Origin: Flavobacterium hydatis
GTDB taxonomy: Bacteria > Bacteroidota > Bacteroidia > Flavobacteriales > Flavobacteriaceae
Length of the DNA: 55,622 bases
Assembly (NCBI RefSeq): GCF_000737695.1
Contig: NZ_JPRM01000040.1
Span: 1-55,622 of the forward strand
Direction of reading: 5' to 3'
A program made the translations under genes and the position numbers. The stretch's first letter is position 1; each line of letters starts with the position of its first letter. The notes below the pieces were generated by a model, which saw only the letters and a list, made by a program, of their open reading frames with translations, searched no databases and was not told the origin of the DNA. Below are positions 37,335 through 45,266 of the stretch, piece after piece.

Positions 37335-38759
37335 GTGAAAAAACAACATGAAGACGCACAAGAAAATCAGCTAAAACGTGGGCTGACTAACCGTCACATC
37401 CAGTTAATTGCCTTAGGCGGATCTATAGGAACAGGTCTTTTCCTAGGTATTGGTCCAGCAGCTGTATTAGCAGGTCCATCAGTTATTTTAGGATATGCTA
37501 TTGCTGGAATTATTGCTTTTTTTATTATGAGACAACTTGGCGAAATGGTTGTCGAAGAACCTGTATCAGGAAGTTTTAGTCACTTTGCCTATAAGTATTG
37601 TGGTTCTTTTGCTGGTTTTGCATCAGGTTGGAATTATTGGATTTTATATATTTTAGTTAGTATGGCTGAACTTACAGCCATTGGTGTTTATGTACAGTTC
37701 TGGTGGCCAGAAATTCCGCTTTGGGCATCCAGTTTATTTTTCTTTCTGGTTATTAATGCTTTAAATTTTGCCTCCGTAAAAGTGTATGGAGAAACTGAAT
37801 TTTGGTTTTCGATCATAAAAGTTGTCGCAATTATTGCCATGATCCTTTTTGGTACGTATTTGCTAATAAGTGGGACAGGAGGAGAACACGCTACGATTCA
37901 TAATTTATATAACGATGGAGGCTTTTTCCCTAAAGGATTCTTCGAGAAAACTCCATCGGGTAGTTTTCAAGGACTATTATCAGCAATGGCACTTATTATG
38001 TTCTCTTTTGGAGGGTTAGAACTAATTGGGATTACCGCTGCAGAAGCCGAAAATCCAGAAAAAAACATTCCAAAAGCTACAAATCAGGTTATCTATAGAA
38101 TCCTTATATTTTATGTAGGTGCATTGGTAATTTTATTTGCTTTGTCGCCTTGGCAACAAATTACTACAGATAGTAGCCCATTTGTAATGGTTTTTCAAAA
38201 TCTAAACGGAATGGAATTTGAGCTTTTTGGCAACAAAATATATTTTACACGCCTTATTGCTAATGTGCTTAATTTAATTGTATTAACCGCAGCGCTATCA
38301 GTTTATAATAGTAGCGTATATAGCAACTCACGTATGTTATACGGTTTGGCAGATCAGGGCAATGCTCCTAAGTTTTTAATGAAGCTAAACAAACATTCGG
38401 TGCCAATTAATGCTATTTTAATATCTTCATGCTTTGCAGCTATTTGTATTTTAATAAATAAAATAATGCCAGAAGAGGCTTTTAGTATTTTAATGTCTCT
38501 GGTGGTGTCTTCTTTAATTATTAACTGGGTTATGATTTCTTATACGCATTTAAGATTTAGGCATGCAAAAGACAAGGAAAATACAAAAACGAAGTTTCCT
38601 TCCATATTTTATCCAGTAAGTAACTACATCTGTTTTGTGTTTTTATTTGGTATTTTATCCATCATGTGGATGACTGATATGAAGTTATCTGTAGAATTAA
38701 TTCCTATTTGGTTAGGTATTCTTTTTATATGTTACAAAGTTTTTAAAACCAAAAAATAA
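37335..38759 (+). CDS. AroP/PheP-type amino acid permease
   Basis: A 474-residue inner-membrane APC-superfamily permease with 12 predicted helices. The amino-acid-permease signature is present in TM1 (LIALGGSIGTGLFLGIG, about residues 26-42), as are GEMVVEEPVSGSFSHFAYKY (about 70-88) and SFGGLELIGITAAEAENPEK in the middle. Sequence character and loop lengths look close to the aromatic permeases PheP and AroP, so uptake of Phe, Tyr or Trp by proton symport is likely, although GABA or proline permeases are relatives. The start is GTG: an in-frame TAA lies just before it and no nearby ATG fits. It is monocistronic, with its own promoter and terminator. Confidence 0.88.
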   Translation: MKKQHEDAQENQLKRGLTNRHIQLIALGGSIGTGLFLGIGPAAVLAGPSVILGYAIAGIIAFFIMRQLGEMVVEEPVSGSFSHFAYKYCGSFAGFASGWNYWILYILVSMAELTAIGVYVQFWWPEIPLWASSLFFFLVINALNFASVKVYGETEFWFSIIKVVAIIAMILFGTYLLISGTGGEHATIHNLYNDGGFFPKGFFEKTPSGSFQGLLSAMALIMFSFGGLELIGITAAEAENPEKNIPKATNQVIYRILIFYVGALVILFALSPWQQITTDSSPFVMVFQNLNGMEFELFGNKIYFTRLIANVLNLIVLTAALSVYNSSVYSNSRMLYGLADQGNAPKFLMKLNKHSVPINAILISSCFAAICILINKIMPEEAFSILMSLVVSSLIINWVMISYTHLRFRHAKDKENTKTKFPSIFYPVSNYICFVFLFGILSIMWMTDMKLSVELIPIWLGILFICYKVFKTKK

Positions 38760-38776
38760 GTAGTTTTTACTATATT

Positions 38777-38825
38777 AAAAAAGGCATTGATTATCAATTT
38801 GTAGTTGATTTTCAATGCCTTTTTT
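38777..38825 (+). terminator. Terminator after the permease gene
   Basis: AAAAAAGGCATTGA (38777-38790) pairs with TCAATGCCTTTTTT (38812-38825), a 14-bp stem with flanking A and T runs, so it may work in both directions. Confidence 0.8.
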
Positions 38826-38908
38826 AATTCTAAAATCATGTTTACCTATAAAACACAGTATGCTAATTTTTGATAAAGCTAAATTGTAGTTTAACTTTAT
38901 TATAGTTG

Positions 38909-39325
38909 TTAAACTTCTAATGAAGTCGCATCAGCAAAATTTGCTTTCAACTCTTCAGGCAAATAAGGTCTTCCTCCAGTTGCAGGAATACAAGTTCCTG
39001 TAAATACAGCTGAAGCCATTATTTTTCCGTTTTTTATTATCGATTGTTTAAAATGCAATCTTGGCAATCCTTGAGCATCTGTATATACAGCACAAGTCAC
39101 ATCAAAATTATCATCTTTTTTGAGTGAGCGTATAAATTTGATTTTATACTCTGATAAAACCATAAATACACCATTTTCTGCCTGTTGAACAAAATCAAAA
39201 CCCAGAATCTCTCTGATATAATCATGGCGGCATTCCTCCATATAAAAAGGGTAATATAAGCCATCCATAATGCCTTGTACATCTATATGTGCATCTGCAA
39301 CGGTGTAATTTTTTGAGTATTCCAT
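38909..39325 (-). CDS. Hotdog-fold acyl-CoA thioesterase
   Basis: A 138-residue cytoplasmic protein of the 4-hydroxybenzoyl-CoA thioesterase (YbgC/FadM) class. The N-terminal VADAHIDVQGIMDGLYYPFYMEE corresponds to the usual segment with the catalytic Asp (Asp16) and the YxxxxE pattern on the central helix. The strands KIKFIRSLKKDDNFDVTCAVY and LHFKQSIIKNGKIMASAVFT follow in the expected order. It would hydrolyse an acyl-CoA; the chain type is unknown. It sits alone, downstream of a ParD-like gene on the same strand. Confidence 0.8.
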   Translation of the reverse strand: MEYSKNYTVADAHIDVQGIMDGLYYPFYMEECRHDYIREILGFDFVQQAENGVFMVLSEYKIKFIRSLKKDDNFDVTCAVYTDAQGLPRLHFKQSIIKNGKIMASAVFTGTCIPATGGRPYLPEELKANFADATSLEV

Positions 39326-39439
39326 AGTATTGATTATAAAGTTTTAATTTTCATTGCAAAAGCAAATATTTTGGGATTATTGCGGTCTAAATTTCTAAGG
39401 AAAAAAGATATTCTCGACAAATTGAACTGTTTTAAAAGT

Positions 39440-39700
39440 CTAGCCTTCCGATAATGGTAAATTAGGCAGATCTTTTTTTAATTCGGCTAACATTTTTTGT
39501 CTAGTTTGTTTCTTTGCAAAACCGCTTTTTTCTCCCTTATCTATTTTAGCTCTCACAAACTCATAGTATTCTTCTTGTGAACGAGCTTGCTTAATCAAAT
39601 AATTAATAGCTTCACTTTTACTACTAAACTCTTCTGTATTAACCTGATTTTTTAGCCATTCTTCATTAGGAGCAGTTAATGATATACTTTGTCGTGTCAT
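39440..39700 (-). CDS. ParD-like ribbon-helix-helix antitoxin, without a toxin gene
   Basis: An 86-residue protein starting MTRQSISLTAPNEEWLKNQV, a ribbon-helix-helix DNA-binding segment, followed by the helix FSSKSEAINYLIKQARS and a basic C-terminal tail that would wrap a ParE toxin. Length and layout fit ParD antitoxins. A ParE toxin gene normally overlaps or directly follows, but only about 115 bases separate this stop from the thioesterase gene and none is there. It may be an orphan regulator or the remnant of a ParDE module. Confidence 0.75.
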   Translation of the reverse strand: MTRQSISLTAPNEEWLKNQVNTEEFSSKSEAINYLIKQARSQEEYYEFVRAKIDKGEKSGFAKKQTRQKMLAELKKDLPNLPLSEG

Positions 39701-39960
39701 AAGAATATAAGTTTTTATATTGGTGAAAATTTACATCAAAATTTTGAAATGGAAAAAATATTTAAACGGAATAGTTTTCTAATTATTGAATAAGTTATTT
39801 GTAAATATCTGATAGTCTGTGTTTTTTATGATGAAAAAAGTACCGTTAAGCAAATTTTTGAGACAATAAAGTTGAGGAAAGTTTTTTTAATGCTTTAAAA
39901 CCGAATAGATTTATGGTAATAAGAAAAGTAGTTAATCACGAAACCCCATAATATTAGTGT

Positions 39961-40311
39961 TTAATTCTTCTTTTTTTCTAATTCAAAATGTTCCGTAGAG
40001 ATAGCTCGAGTGGTGTAATTCCAAACCAGATTCATGTCGTCCAGGAATTTATTCCGAACATAAATAATTCCATTCTCTTCAATATAATCTACTCTGGAAT
40101 CATCTAAAATCCATTTTATATTCTTATAGTAACTTGGAGAAATCTCATTTGGTTTCGCAAATTTAAAGTAGTCATTTTGAAAGAATACTATTTGGCGATT
40201 GTATCCTTTTGAAATTACCGGCTGAAGCTCTACGTATCTATTTTCCCAATAATAGTAACCAGAAAACAAAAGAACTAGAGTAGCTAAGGCTATGTATATT
40301 TTCTTTTTCAT
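39961..40311 (-). CDS. Tandem paralog 3 of a membrane-anchored small protein
   Basis: A 116-residue protein with an N-terminal membrane anchor (MKKKIYIALATLVLLFSGYYYW) and a roughly 90-residue domain facing the periplasm. It is highly similar to its two upstream neighbours: the blocks ENRYVELQPVI, NEISPSYYKNI and IDYIEENGIIYVRNKFL recur with small changes. It is shorter than the 159-residue copy, lacking the tail after EHFELEKKKN. I know no family name. Copy number, small size and position after a toxin-like gene suggest an immunity protein; this is inference. Confidence 0.7.
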   Translation of the reverse strand: MKKKIYIALATLVLLFSGYYYWENRYVELQPVISKGYNRQIVFFQNDYFKFAKPNEISPSYYKNIKWILDDSRVDYIEENGIIYVRNKFLDDMNLVWNYTTRAISTEHFELEKKKN

Positions 40312-40347
40312 TATTCTATTTTAATGAATACCTTAATGAAATAATAT

Positions 40348-40827
40348 TTAATTCTCTTTATTTCCTTGATTTCTAAGGAATTTAATAGAGTCTGTCTTTA
40401 TAGTTTTTAAAATAGAATCTATTTTGTTTCTCCGAAAATCTGTACGGTTTCTGATTCTAATAAGATATAGACTATCACTTTCTCTTTCTTGTTTAAAATA
40501 CTTTGTAGAGATAGCTCGAGTGGTGTAATTCCAGACCATATTCATGTCGTTTAGAAATTTATTTCGAACATAAATAATTCCATTTTCTTCAATATAATCT
40601 ATTCTGGAATCATCTAAAACCCATTCTATGTTCTTATAATAACTTGGAGAAATCTCATTTGGTTTAGCAAATTTGTAAAGATCATTGTCAAAAAATGTTA
40701 TTCGGCGAGTATATTCTCCTTCTGCTGCAATTACTGGCTGAAGTTCTACGTATCTATTTTCCCAATAATAGTAAGCCAAAAACAAAAGGATTAGAGTTGC
40801 TAAGGTTATGTATATTTTCTTTTTCAT
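40348..40827 (-). CDS. Tandem paralog 2 of a membrane-anchored small protein
   Basis: A 159-residue member of the same tandem family, nearly identical to the 116-residue copy over the first 110 residues (anchor MKKKIYITLATLILLFLAYYYW, then ENRYVELQPVI). It has an extra charged C-terminal tail of about 45 residues rich in Arg, Asp and Lys (SLYLIRIRNRTDFRRNKID). High DNA identity to the neighbouring copy, including the sequence just before the start codon, points to a recent duplication. It is separated from its neighbours by 36 and 23 bases. Confidence 0.7.
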   Translation of the reverse strand: MKKKIYITLATLILLFLAYYYWENRYVELQPVIAAEGEYTRRITFFDNDLYKFAKPNEISPSYYKNIEWVLDDSRIDYIEENGIIYVRNKFLNDMNMVWNYTTRAISTKYFKQERESDSLYLIRIRNRTDFRRNKIDSILKTIKTDSIKFLRNQGNKEN

Positions 40828-40850
40828 TATTCTATTTTAATGAATACGAT

Positions 40851-41255
40851 CTAGTTTTTCTTTATTTTTGCATTTTTATTAAATATATCTTCTTCCTCTT
40901 TCTGTTTTATCCAAGTAAGATCATTAGTTTTATTGGTGTAATTCCAAATCATTTCTAAGTCGTTCATATATTTATATTTAATGTAAATCACACCATCCTT
41001 AACGATATAATTGCTTATCTGATGATCTAAAACAAATTTAATATTCTTATAAAAATTTGGTGGGGTTTCTTTTTTTTCAGCGATTCGATAGAAGTCATTT
41101 TGAAAAAATACTATATTACGATTAAACACTTTAACTCGGTGTACATCATCATTTAAGATTACTGGCTGAAGTTCTACATACCTGTTTTGCCAATATAAAT
41201 ATGCTGAAAATAAAACTATTAGAATCACGAATGTTACATAGACTTTTTTTTTCAT
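40851..41255 (-). CDS. Tandem paralog 1 of a membrane-anchored small protein
   Basis: A 134-residue, more divergent member of the tandem family. It keeps the anchor (MKKKVYVTFVILIVLFSAYLYW), QNRYVELQPVI, IVFFQNDFYRIAE and FYKNIKFVLDHQ blocks, with a short Lys/Glu-rich tail. Its start codon overlaps the stop of the upstream 245-residue gene in an ATGA arrangement, so the two are translationally coupled. That coupling is what one expects of a toxin and its cognate immunity protein, the other two copies having arisen later. The function is unproven. Confidence 0.7.
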   Translation of the reverse strand: MKKKVYVTFVILIVLFSAYLYWQNRYVELQPVILNDDVHRVKVFNRNIVFFQNDFYRIAEKKETPPNFYKNIKFVLDHQISNYIVKDGVIYIKYKYMNDLEMIWNYTNKTNDLTWIKQKEEEDIFNKNAKIKKN

Positions 41256-41989
41256 TTATTTTCTTTTAAATTAATATTCAAACCGCCTAAAAAACCTGAT
41301 TGAAAGGATTTGTCAAAACTTTGTTGCCATTCACTTTTCATATCAAATGGTTTTGCTTCACAGTATTTTTCTACTAACAAAGCATCTGAATCTTTAACAT
41401 AACCAAAACTAGGAATATAAGCATTAGCCTCTTTGTGCCAATTGTAACTGTCCCACCAAAAATGTTTTATTATGCCAGTTACTAAAAAGTTGTTTTTCTT
41501 TTTAGTAATCTTAAAATAACAATGTGAACTTAAAGTACTGTCTCCACTCGCATAATATAGTTCTCCAAAAATACTACCTTTCACTTGGTGTTCAAAATGA
41601 TCATCATATTTTGCAACATCGCCTTCTTCTTTTAAAGTTTTTCCATATTTTTCAAGCATTTCTGCAAAACGTTCAAGGTTTAAATTTTCTGCGGCAATAA
41701 CTTCTTTTTGTTTTCTCAACCAGTTAAAATCAATATTTTTTGTAAACCCAGATCCGTCTAACCACCATTGTAAACAATCTGCTGCCATATTAAAATTTCT
41801 TTCCCTTGCTTTTTTAATCATTTCAAGGTAATTCTTTTTTAACATTAAAGCTTTTTCTTTTTCGCTCAGCTGAAGATAGAAGCTGCCAGCTTTTGGACTT
41901 CCTTGTTGATTCCAAAAAGGATCTCCAAATAAATTTTTGTACTCTGAAGGATCTAAATTAGTTTTTGGTTTAAAAATATCTTCATTCAT
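41252..41989 (-). CDS. Toxin-like hypothetical protein upstream of tandem immunity-like genes
   Basis: A 245-residue soluble protein without signal peptide or anchor. I do not recognise a named family. The C-terminal half has the notable segment KHFWWDSYNWHKEANAYIP (about residues 168-186), then FGYVKDSDALLVEKYCEAKPFDM. Its Trp/Asp/His content looks like a compact enzyme or toxin domain and resembles, from memory, C-terminal tails of polymorphic toxins. The N-terminal part is helical and charged. It is followed by three tandem membrane-anchored paralogs, the first overlapping by ATGA. A toxin acting in the periplasm, with periplasm-facing immunity proteins, would explain the layout. This is inference. 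Confidence 0.6.
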   Translation of the reverse strand: MNEDIFKPKTNLDPSEYKNLFGDPFWNQQGSPKAGSFYLQLSEKEKALMLKKNYLEMIKKARERNFNMAADCLQWWLDGSGFTKNIDFNWLRKQKEVIAAENLNLERFAEMLEKYGKTLKEEGDVAKYDDHFEHQVKGSIFGELYYASGDSTLSSHCYFKITKKKNNFLVTGIIKHFWWDSYNWHKEANAYIPSFGYVKDSDALLVEKYCEAKPFDMKSEWQQSFDKSFQSGFLGGLNINLKENK

Positions 41990-42181
41990 ATTTTGTAGTT
42001 ATTTGTATCTCTCAAATATGAGATATGCAAATAACTATCATGCTGAAAATAAGGTTTAAGAATATCATTAAAAGTCTAAAAAGTTTCGTCAAAATTTAAT
42101 TTAACTGTATTAAATTATTTGACTTCAAAATGGAATAAATTTTGTTTTTTTACATATAAATTCTCCACTAAAGAAAAAACT

Positions 42182-42664
42182 ATGATAAGAAATTTTTTAA
42201 TAGCCATTAGTTTTTTATTGTTATTGAGCTGCCAAAATACTACTGTTCCGGTAATGGCAAAACCAGATTCTGAAAATATCAAAAAGACTGTGCCACAACA
42301 AACAATAAAATTAGAAAAGCATCACGATAGTAAGCCAGAGGATAATGAAGTTTATAATACTTCTGCGGTAGAAATTCTCCCAAAATTTCCAGGAGGTATT
42401 GAAAAATTTCATGCTTTTTTGAAGAAAAATTATATTATTCCAGAAGAATTAAAGGATGATGAAGCTTCTAGAGGCGGTGTTTTTGCAACTATAAAAATTG
42501 AAAAAGACGGCAGTTTGTCTGAAATAAAAATTATTCGTGATTTTGGTTACGAAACAGGAAAAGAATTAGAAAGGGTTTTAAGATTATCTCCAAACTGGAT
42601 TCCAGCAATCAAAGATGTAAATCCAGTACGATGTTTATATAATATTCCGTATTATGTTCAATAA
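42182..42664 (+). CDS. Lipoprotein with a TonB C-terminal-like domain
   Basis: From ATG 42182 this is a 160-residue lipoprotein starting MIRNFLIAISFLLLLSC (lipidated Cys at residue 17). An upstream ATG at 42119 would add 21 residues that spoil the signal peptide, so it is rejected. After a polar linker, the C-terminal part (about 70-160) has the TonB/TonB_2 pattern: AVEILPKFPGGIEKFHAFLKK, GGVFATIKIEKDGSLSEIKI and NWIPAIKDVNPV. In Bacteroidota such domains occur in energy transducers and also in detached lipoproteins like this one. There is no transmembrane anchor or ExbB partner, so energy transduction is unlikely. Confidence 0.75.
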   Translation: MIRNFLIAISFLLLLSCQNTTVPVMAKPDSENIKKTVPQQTIKLEKHHDSKPEDNEVYNTSAVEILPKFPGGIEKFHAFLKKNYIIPEELKDDEASRGGVFATIKIEKDGSLSEIKIIRDFGYETGKELERVLRLSPNWIPAIKDVNPVRCLYNIPYYVQ

Positions 42665-42795
42665 TTAATAATAACTGTTGTTTATAATAGTTGTCTTCAG
42701 AATTATTGAAAGGACTGCTTTGCAAAGTCTCTCGACTTCGTACTCGTTCCGATATTCTATAATGTGATGTGTTGTTGATTTGTTAAGGAAATTTC

Positions 42796-42886
42796 GCATT
42801 CTTAAAAACACGAAAAGCTCTGTTATAGTACTACTGTTTTACTATATTTGTTTCTAACCAAATGGAAGTTTTTCACAGGCTGACAT
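42796..42886 (+). repeat. Duplicated promoter/leader module, copy 1
   Basis: From GCATTCTT to GGCTGAC this roughly 90-base stretch matches 48438-48528 at most positions. It contains the exact -7 element TATATTTG (42843-42850) followed by TTTCTAACC and AATGGAAGTTTTT, all shared. It ends 47 bases before the start of a hypothetical gene. Confidence 0.7.
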
Positions 42887-42932
42887 TACCTGCTATCTTG
42901 AAAAGAAAAACCGAAAAACTAAATACAAAATA

Positions 42933-43739
42933 ATGACAAAAACTTTTTACCTATTATTCTTTATTACTCTTTTTTTTAGTTGCAATTCCCCAACTGAATT
43001 TATAATTCCAGAAAGTTTAAAACCTGCTGATGATTTTTCTACAAGCTTTATAAACAAAGTTATAAAAGGTCAATTAGAAAGTTCTTTTTCTGACATTGAA
43101 CCAACTGTTCTAAATGAAAAAACTAAAGAATTCATAACAAACGCAAATAAAAATATTAATGGAGGAAATTTAAAAACGGTTAAAGTTGTTGAATATAATT
43201 GGAAAACAATGTTCTCAACAAATTCAGAAAAATTTACCCAATACAATTTGGGTTACGAATATGAATTTGAAAATAAAAACATTTTATTCAGAACTAGTAT
43301 TGTTGAGAAAAACAATAAATTTTCTGTTGTAATGTTTAATGGTGAAATCCTACCTGGAAAACTGTCAGAGCTAACAAAATTTACATTTGAAAACAAAACG
43401 TTTGTACATTATACATTCTTAATTTTTACAATATTAATTCCTCTTTTCATAATTATAACTTTGGTTTTTATGTTAAAAAGTAGAATTACTACAAAGCAAA
43501 AAGTAATTTGGAGTTTAGTTATATTATTTATATGCTTTCCAAAATTTGTAATTGATTGGAATAGTGGACAAACTAATTTTTCTTTTCTAAATTTTAGTCT
43601 TTTGGGAAGTAGCTTTACCAAAACAACTTTATATTCAGCTTGGTTAATTTCATTTAATATTCCAATTGGAGCTTTAATATATTGGTTTAAAAGAAATAGT
43701 TACTTAATAGCCGAAATAGAAGACGACAAAACGGAGTAA
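42933..43739 (+). CDS. Hypothetical membrane lipoprotein
   Basis: A 268-residue protein with a lipoprotein signal (FYLLFFITLFFSC, Cys at about residue 17), a roughly 120-residue extracytoplasmic domain, then three to four hydrophobic segments (about 148-172, 181-197 and 225-247). Combining a lipid anchor with C-terminal membrane helices is uncommon. It recalls small Bacteroidota proteins with an N-terminal DUF and an integral tail, but I cannot name a family. Its promoter and leader closely resemble those of the gene at 48582, although the proteins do not look alike. An attC-like hairpin follows directly. Confidence 0.65.
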   Translation: MTKTFYLLFFITLFFSCNSPTEFIIPESLKPADDFSTSFINKVIKGQLESSFSDIEPTVLNEKTKEFITNANKNINGGNLKTVKVVEYNWKTMFSTNSEKFTQYNLGYEYEFENKNILFRTSIVEKNNKFSVVMFNGEILPGKLSELTKFTFENKTFVHYTFLIFTILIPLFIIITLVFMLKSRITTKQKVIWSLVILFICFPKFVIDWNSGQTNFSFLNFSLLGSSFTKTTLYSAWLISFNIPIGALIYWFKRNSYLIAEIEDDKTE

Positions 43740-43750
43740 AAAAACGGATG

Positions 43751-43825
43751 GTAACAGCTACTACAGCGGATTCGGACAATTGGCTTAATTTAGTCACAAA
43801 CTCGCTGTAGTCGTGGAACGTTAGG
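43751..43825 (+). repeat. Imperfect long hairpin with TAAC...GTTA ends (attC-like?)
   Basis: ACTACAGCG (43760-43768) pairs with CGCTGTAGT (43803-43811) around a 34-base loop. Outside the stem, TAAC (43752-43755) and GTTA (43820-43823) stand opposite each other, like the outer boxes of integron attC sites. It begins about 12 bases after the preceding stop. There is no T tract, so it is not an ordinary terminator. No integrase is present in the window. Confidence 0.4.
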
Positions 43826-43914
43826 GGTAAGAGGACGACTTTGCAGTTAGAAATGATTGACTCTGGAATTGTTTTACTGTAGGTGACTGACCATAAATTT
43901 AGAAATCAAAAGCA

Positions 43915-44504
43915 ATGAAAGTAAATAAAGTTTTAACGATAAATTTATTGTTGGTGATAGTGACAAGTTTGAATTGCGTTTTGGCACAAACAAGCGCACC
44001 TATCCCTGTTCAAAAAAACGGAAAATGGGGGTTTGCTGATGATAGAGGGAATATCGTTATTGCTTGTGAATACGAACAAGTAGGTTCTTTTAAAAATGGC
44101 CTTGCTATTGTTTACGATAATTGCACAACAGTTCACCCTTACGGCGAAGATGTTAATTCCTCTTATCATGAATGTAAACAAGGTATTATCAACACGCAAG
44201 GGAAACTAATTATTCCAATCAAATATAACGTTGGGCAGTAATCCAAATTCGCTTAGCTGACAAATGGGGATTTTATGACACACAAAACGATGTTCTGGTA
44301 GAACCCCAATTTGATAATTTTTTACAACCGCAATTTCAAATAAAGGAAACTGAAACTGATCAATTTCTAATGACTAAAACAGGAAATGAAATATGGTTGT
44401 GGAACAAAGCTACAGGAAAGAAATTTTTTTTAGGAAAATATGATGAAGTACGTTCATTAAAAATAGATAATTTGCTTGAATATTTCAATAGATTTTACAA
44501 GTAA
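43915..44504 (+). pseudogene. WG-repeat protein, frameshifted
   Basis: The 5' part (43915-44241) encodes 108 residues: a signal peptide ending VLAQ, WG-repeat units (KNGKWGFADDRGNIVIACEYEQV, broken here across KNGKWGFADD) and IINTQGKLIIPIKY, then a premature stop after NVGQ. A second frame (from about 44235 to the TAA at 44502-44504) continues the same family: IQIRLADKWGFYDTQ, LVEPQFDNF and so on to FNRFYK. A one-base loss or two-base gain near 44232-44240 explains this. WG-repeat proteins are often exported and involved in protein binding, and can be toxin- or immunity-associated in Bacteroidota. A sequencing error remains possible. Confidence 0.75.
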
Positions 44505-44583
44505 ATTTATGGAAATTCGTGCGATTGGAGACAAAGAGTAATTTAAGAAAATACTAATCAACAGACACAATACAAAGAAAAAT

Positions 44584-44991
44584 ATGGTGACTAGAAATTT
44601 TATGCTGATTATAGTACTGATTTTATCTGTTTTGCCTTTACAAGGACAAACGCCACTAAATAGTATAAATACAACAGAAAAGATAGAAAAGCAAGCTGAA
44701 GCTCCCATTTATCGATTATTTCCAACTGAAAACTATTGGACTTTTATTAAATTGGATACTCGAAATGGAAAAATGTGGCAAGTACATTTTTCTATAACGG
44801 AAGATGGCTACGAAGGTGAGTTAGTATTAAATGCAGACTCACTTGTATTGATGACAGAAGAAGTAAACGGAAGATTTACACTTTACTCTACAAAAAACGC
44901 ATATAATTTCATATTACTTGACCAAATGAACGGGAAAACATATAATAAAAATGCTCGATGCAGTAGAATTAATGAGAGAAAGGGGAGTTGA
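44584..44991 (+). CDS. Small exported protein with two internal repeats, 3' end probably altered
   Basis: A 135-residue protein with a signal peptide (MLIIVLILSVLPLQGQ; ATG 44602 is an alternative start). Two related units are visible: YRLFPTENYWTFIKLDTRNG followed by KMWQVHFS, and FTLYSTKNAYNFILLDQMNG followed by KTY. The second unit breaks off where WQV would be expected and is followed by an unrelated tail (NKNARCSRINERKGS). Another frame from 44951 to 45034 is open for 27 codons (MLDAVELMRERGVEKI...). The 3' end may therefore be the product of a frameshift or recombination. Function unknown. Confidence 0.55.
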   Translation: MVTRNFMLIIVLILSVLPLQGQTPLNSINTTEKIEKQAEAPIYRLFPTENYWTFIKLDTRNGKMWQVHFSITEDGYEGELVLNADSLVLMTEEVNGRFTLYSTKNAYNFILLDQMNGKTYNKNARCSRINERKGS

Positions 44992-45083
44992 GAAAATTAA
45001 GAAAACGAATCAGATTGATTCTGTAACGGAATAAAATAGAATCAACGCTAAATGTTTTAAGATATACTCATTAATTTTTTTTA

Positions 45084-45152
45084 TCGCAGAGTTCACAAAG
45101 ATTCTCGCAGAGTTCGCTTTACACCAATAAAAAATCTGCTGAATCTGCGTGC
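45084..45152. repeat. Short degenerate repeat region (CGCAGAGTTC family)
   Basis: TCGCAGAGTTC occurs at 45084-45094 and 45105-45115, a 21-base period, followed by AATCTGCTGAATCTGCGTGC (45133-45152). This resembles a non-coding repeat common between genes in Flavobacterium genomes, as far as I recall. No coding sense is seen. Confidence 0.45.
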
Positions 45153-45222
45153 TTGTTTTTTTGCCACAAAGCAACTCCAAAAGTTTATATCGATAAAAAT
45201 TTTTCAACTGACTACGATTACA

Positions 45223-45230
45223 TAATTTTG
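45223..45230 (+). promoter_or_regulatory. -7 element TAATTTTG for the DUF1826 gene
   Basis: Exact TAnnTTTG match 36 bases upstream of ATG 45267. Confidence 0.45.
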
Positions 45231-45266
45231 TAATGTACGAAGCAACTCGCTTTTTAATATTATACG

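Noticed and set aside
42119..42181. Longer start for the TonB-like lipoprotein
   Set aside because: The added 21 residues precede, and would disrupt, a clear lipoprotein signal peptide.
42772..42788. 17-base match (TGTTGTTGATTTGTTAA) to the 3' end of the DUF1826 gene
   Set aside because: Could be another fragment, but it is short, AT-rich and without extended similarity; chance cannot be excluded.
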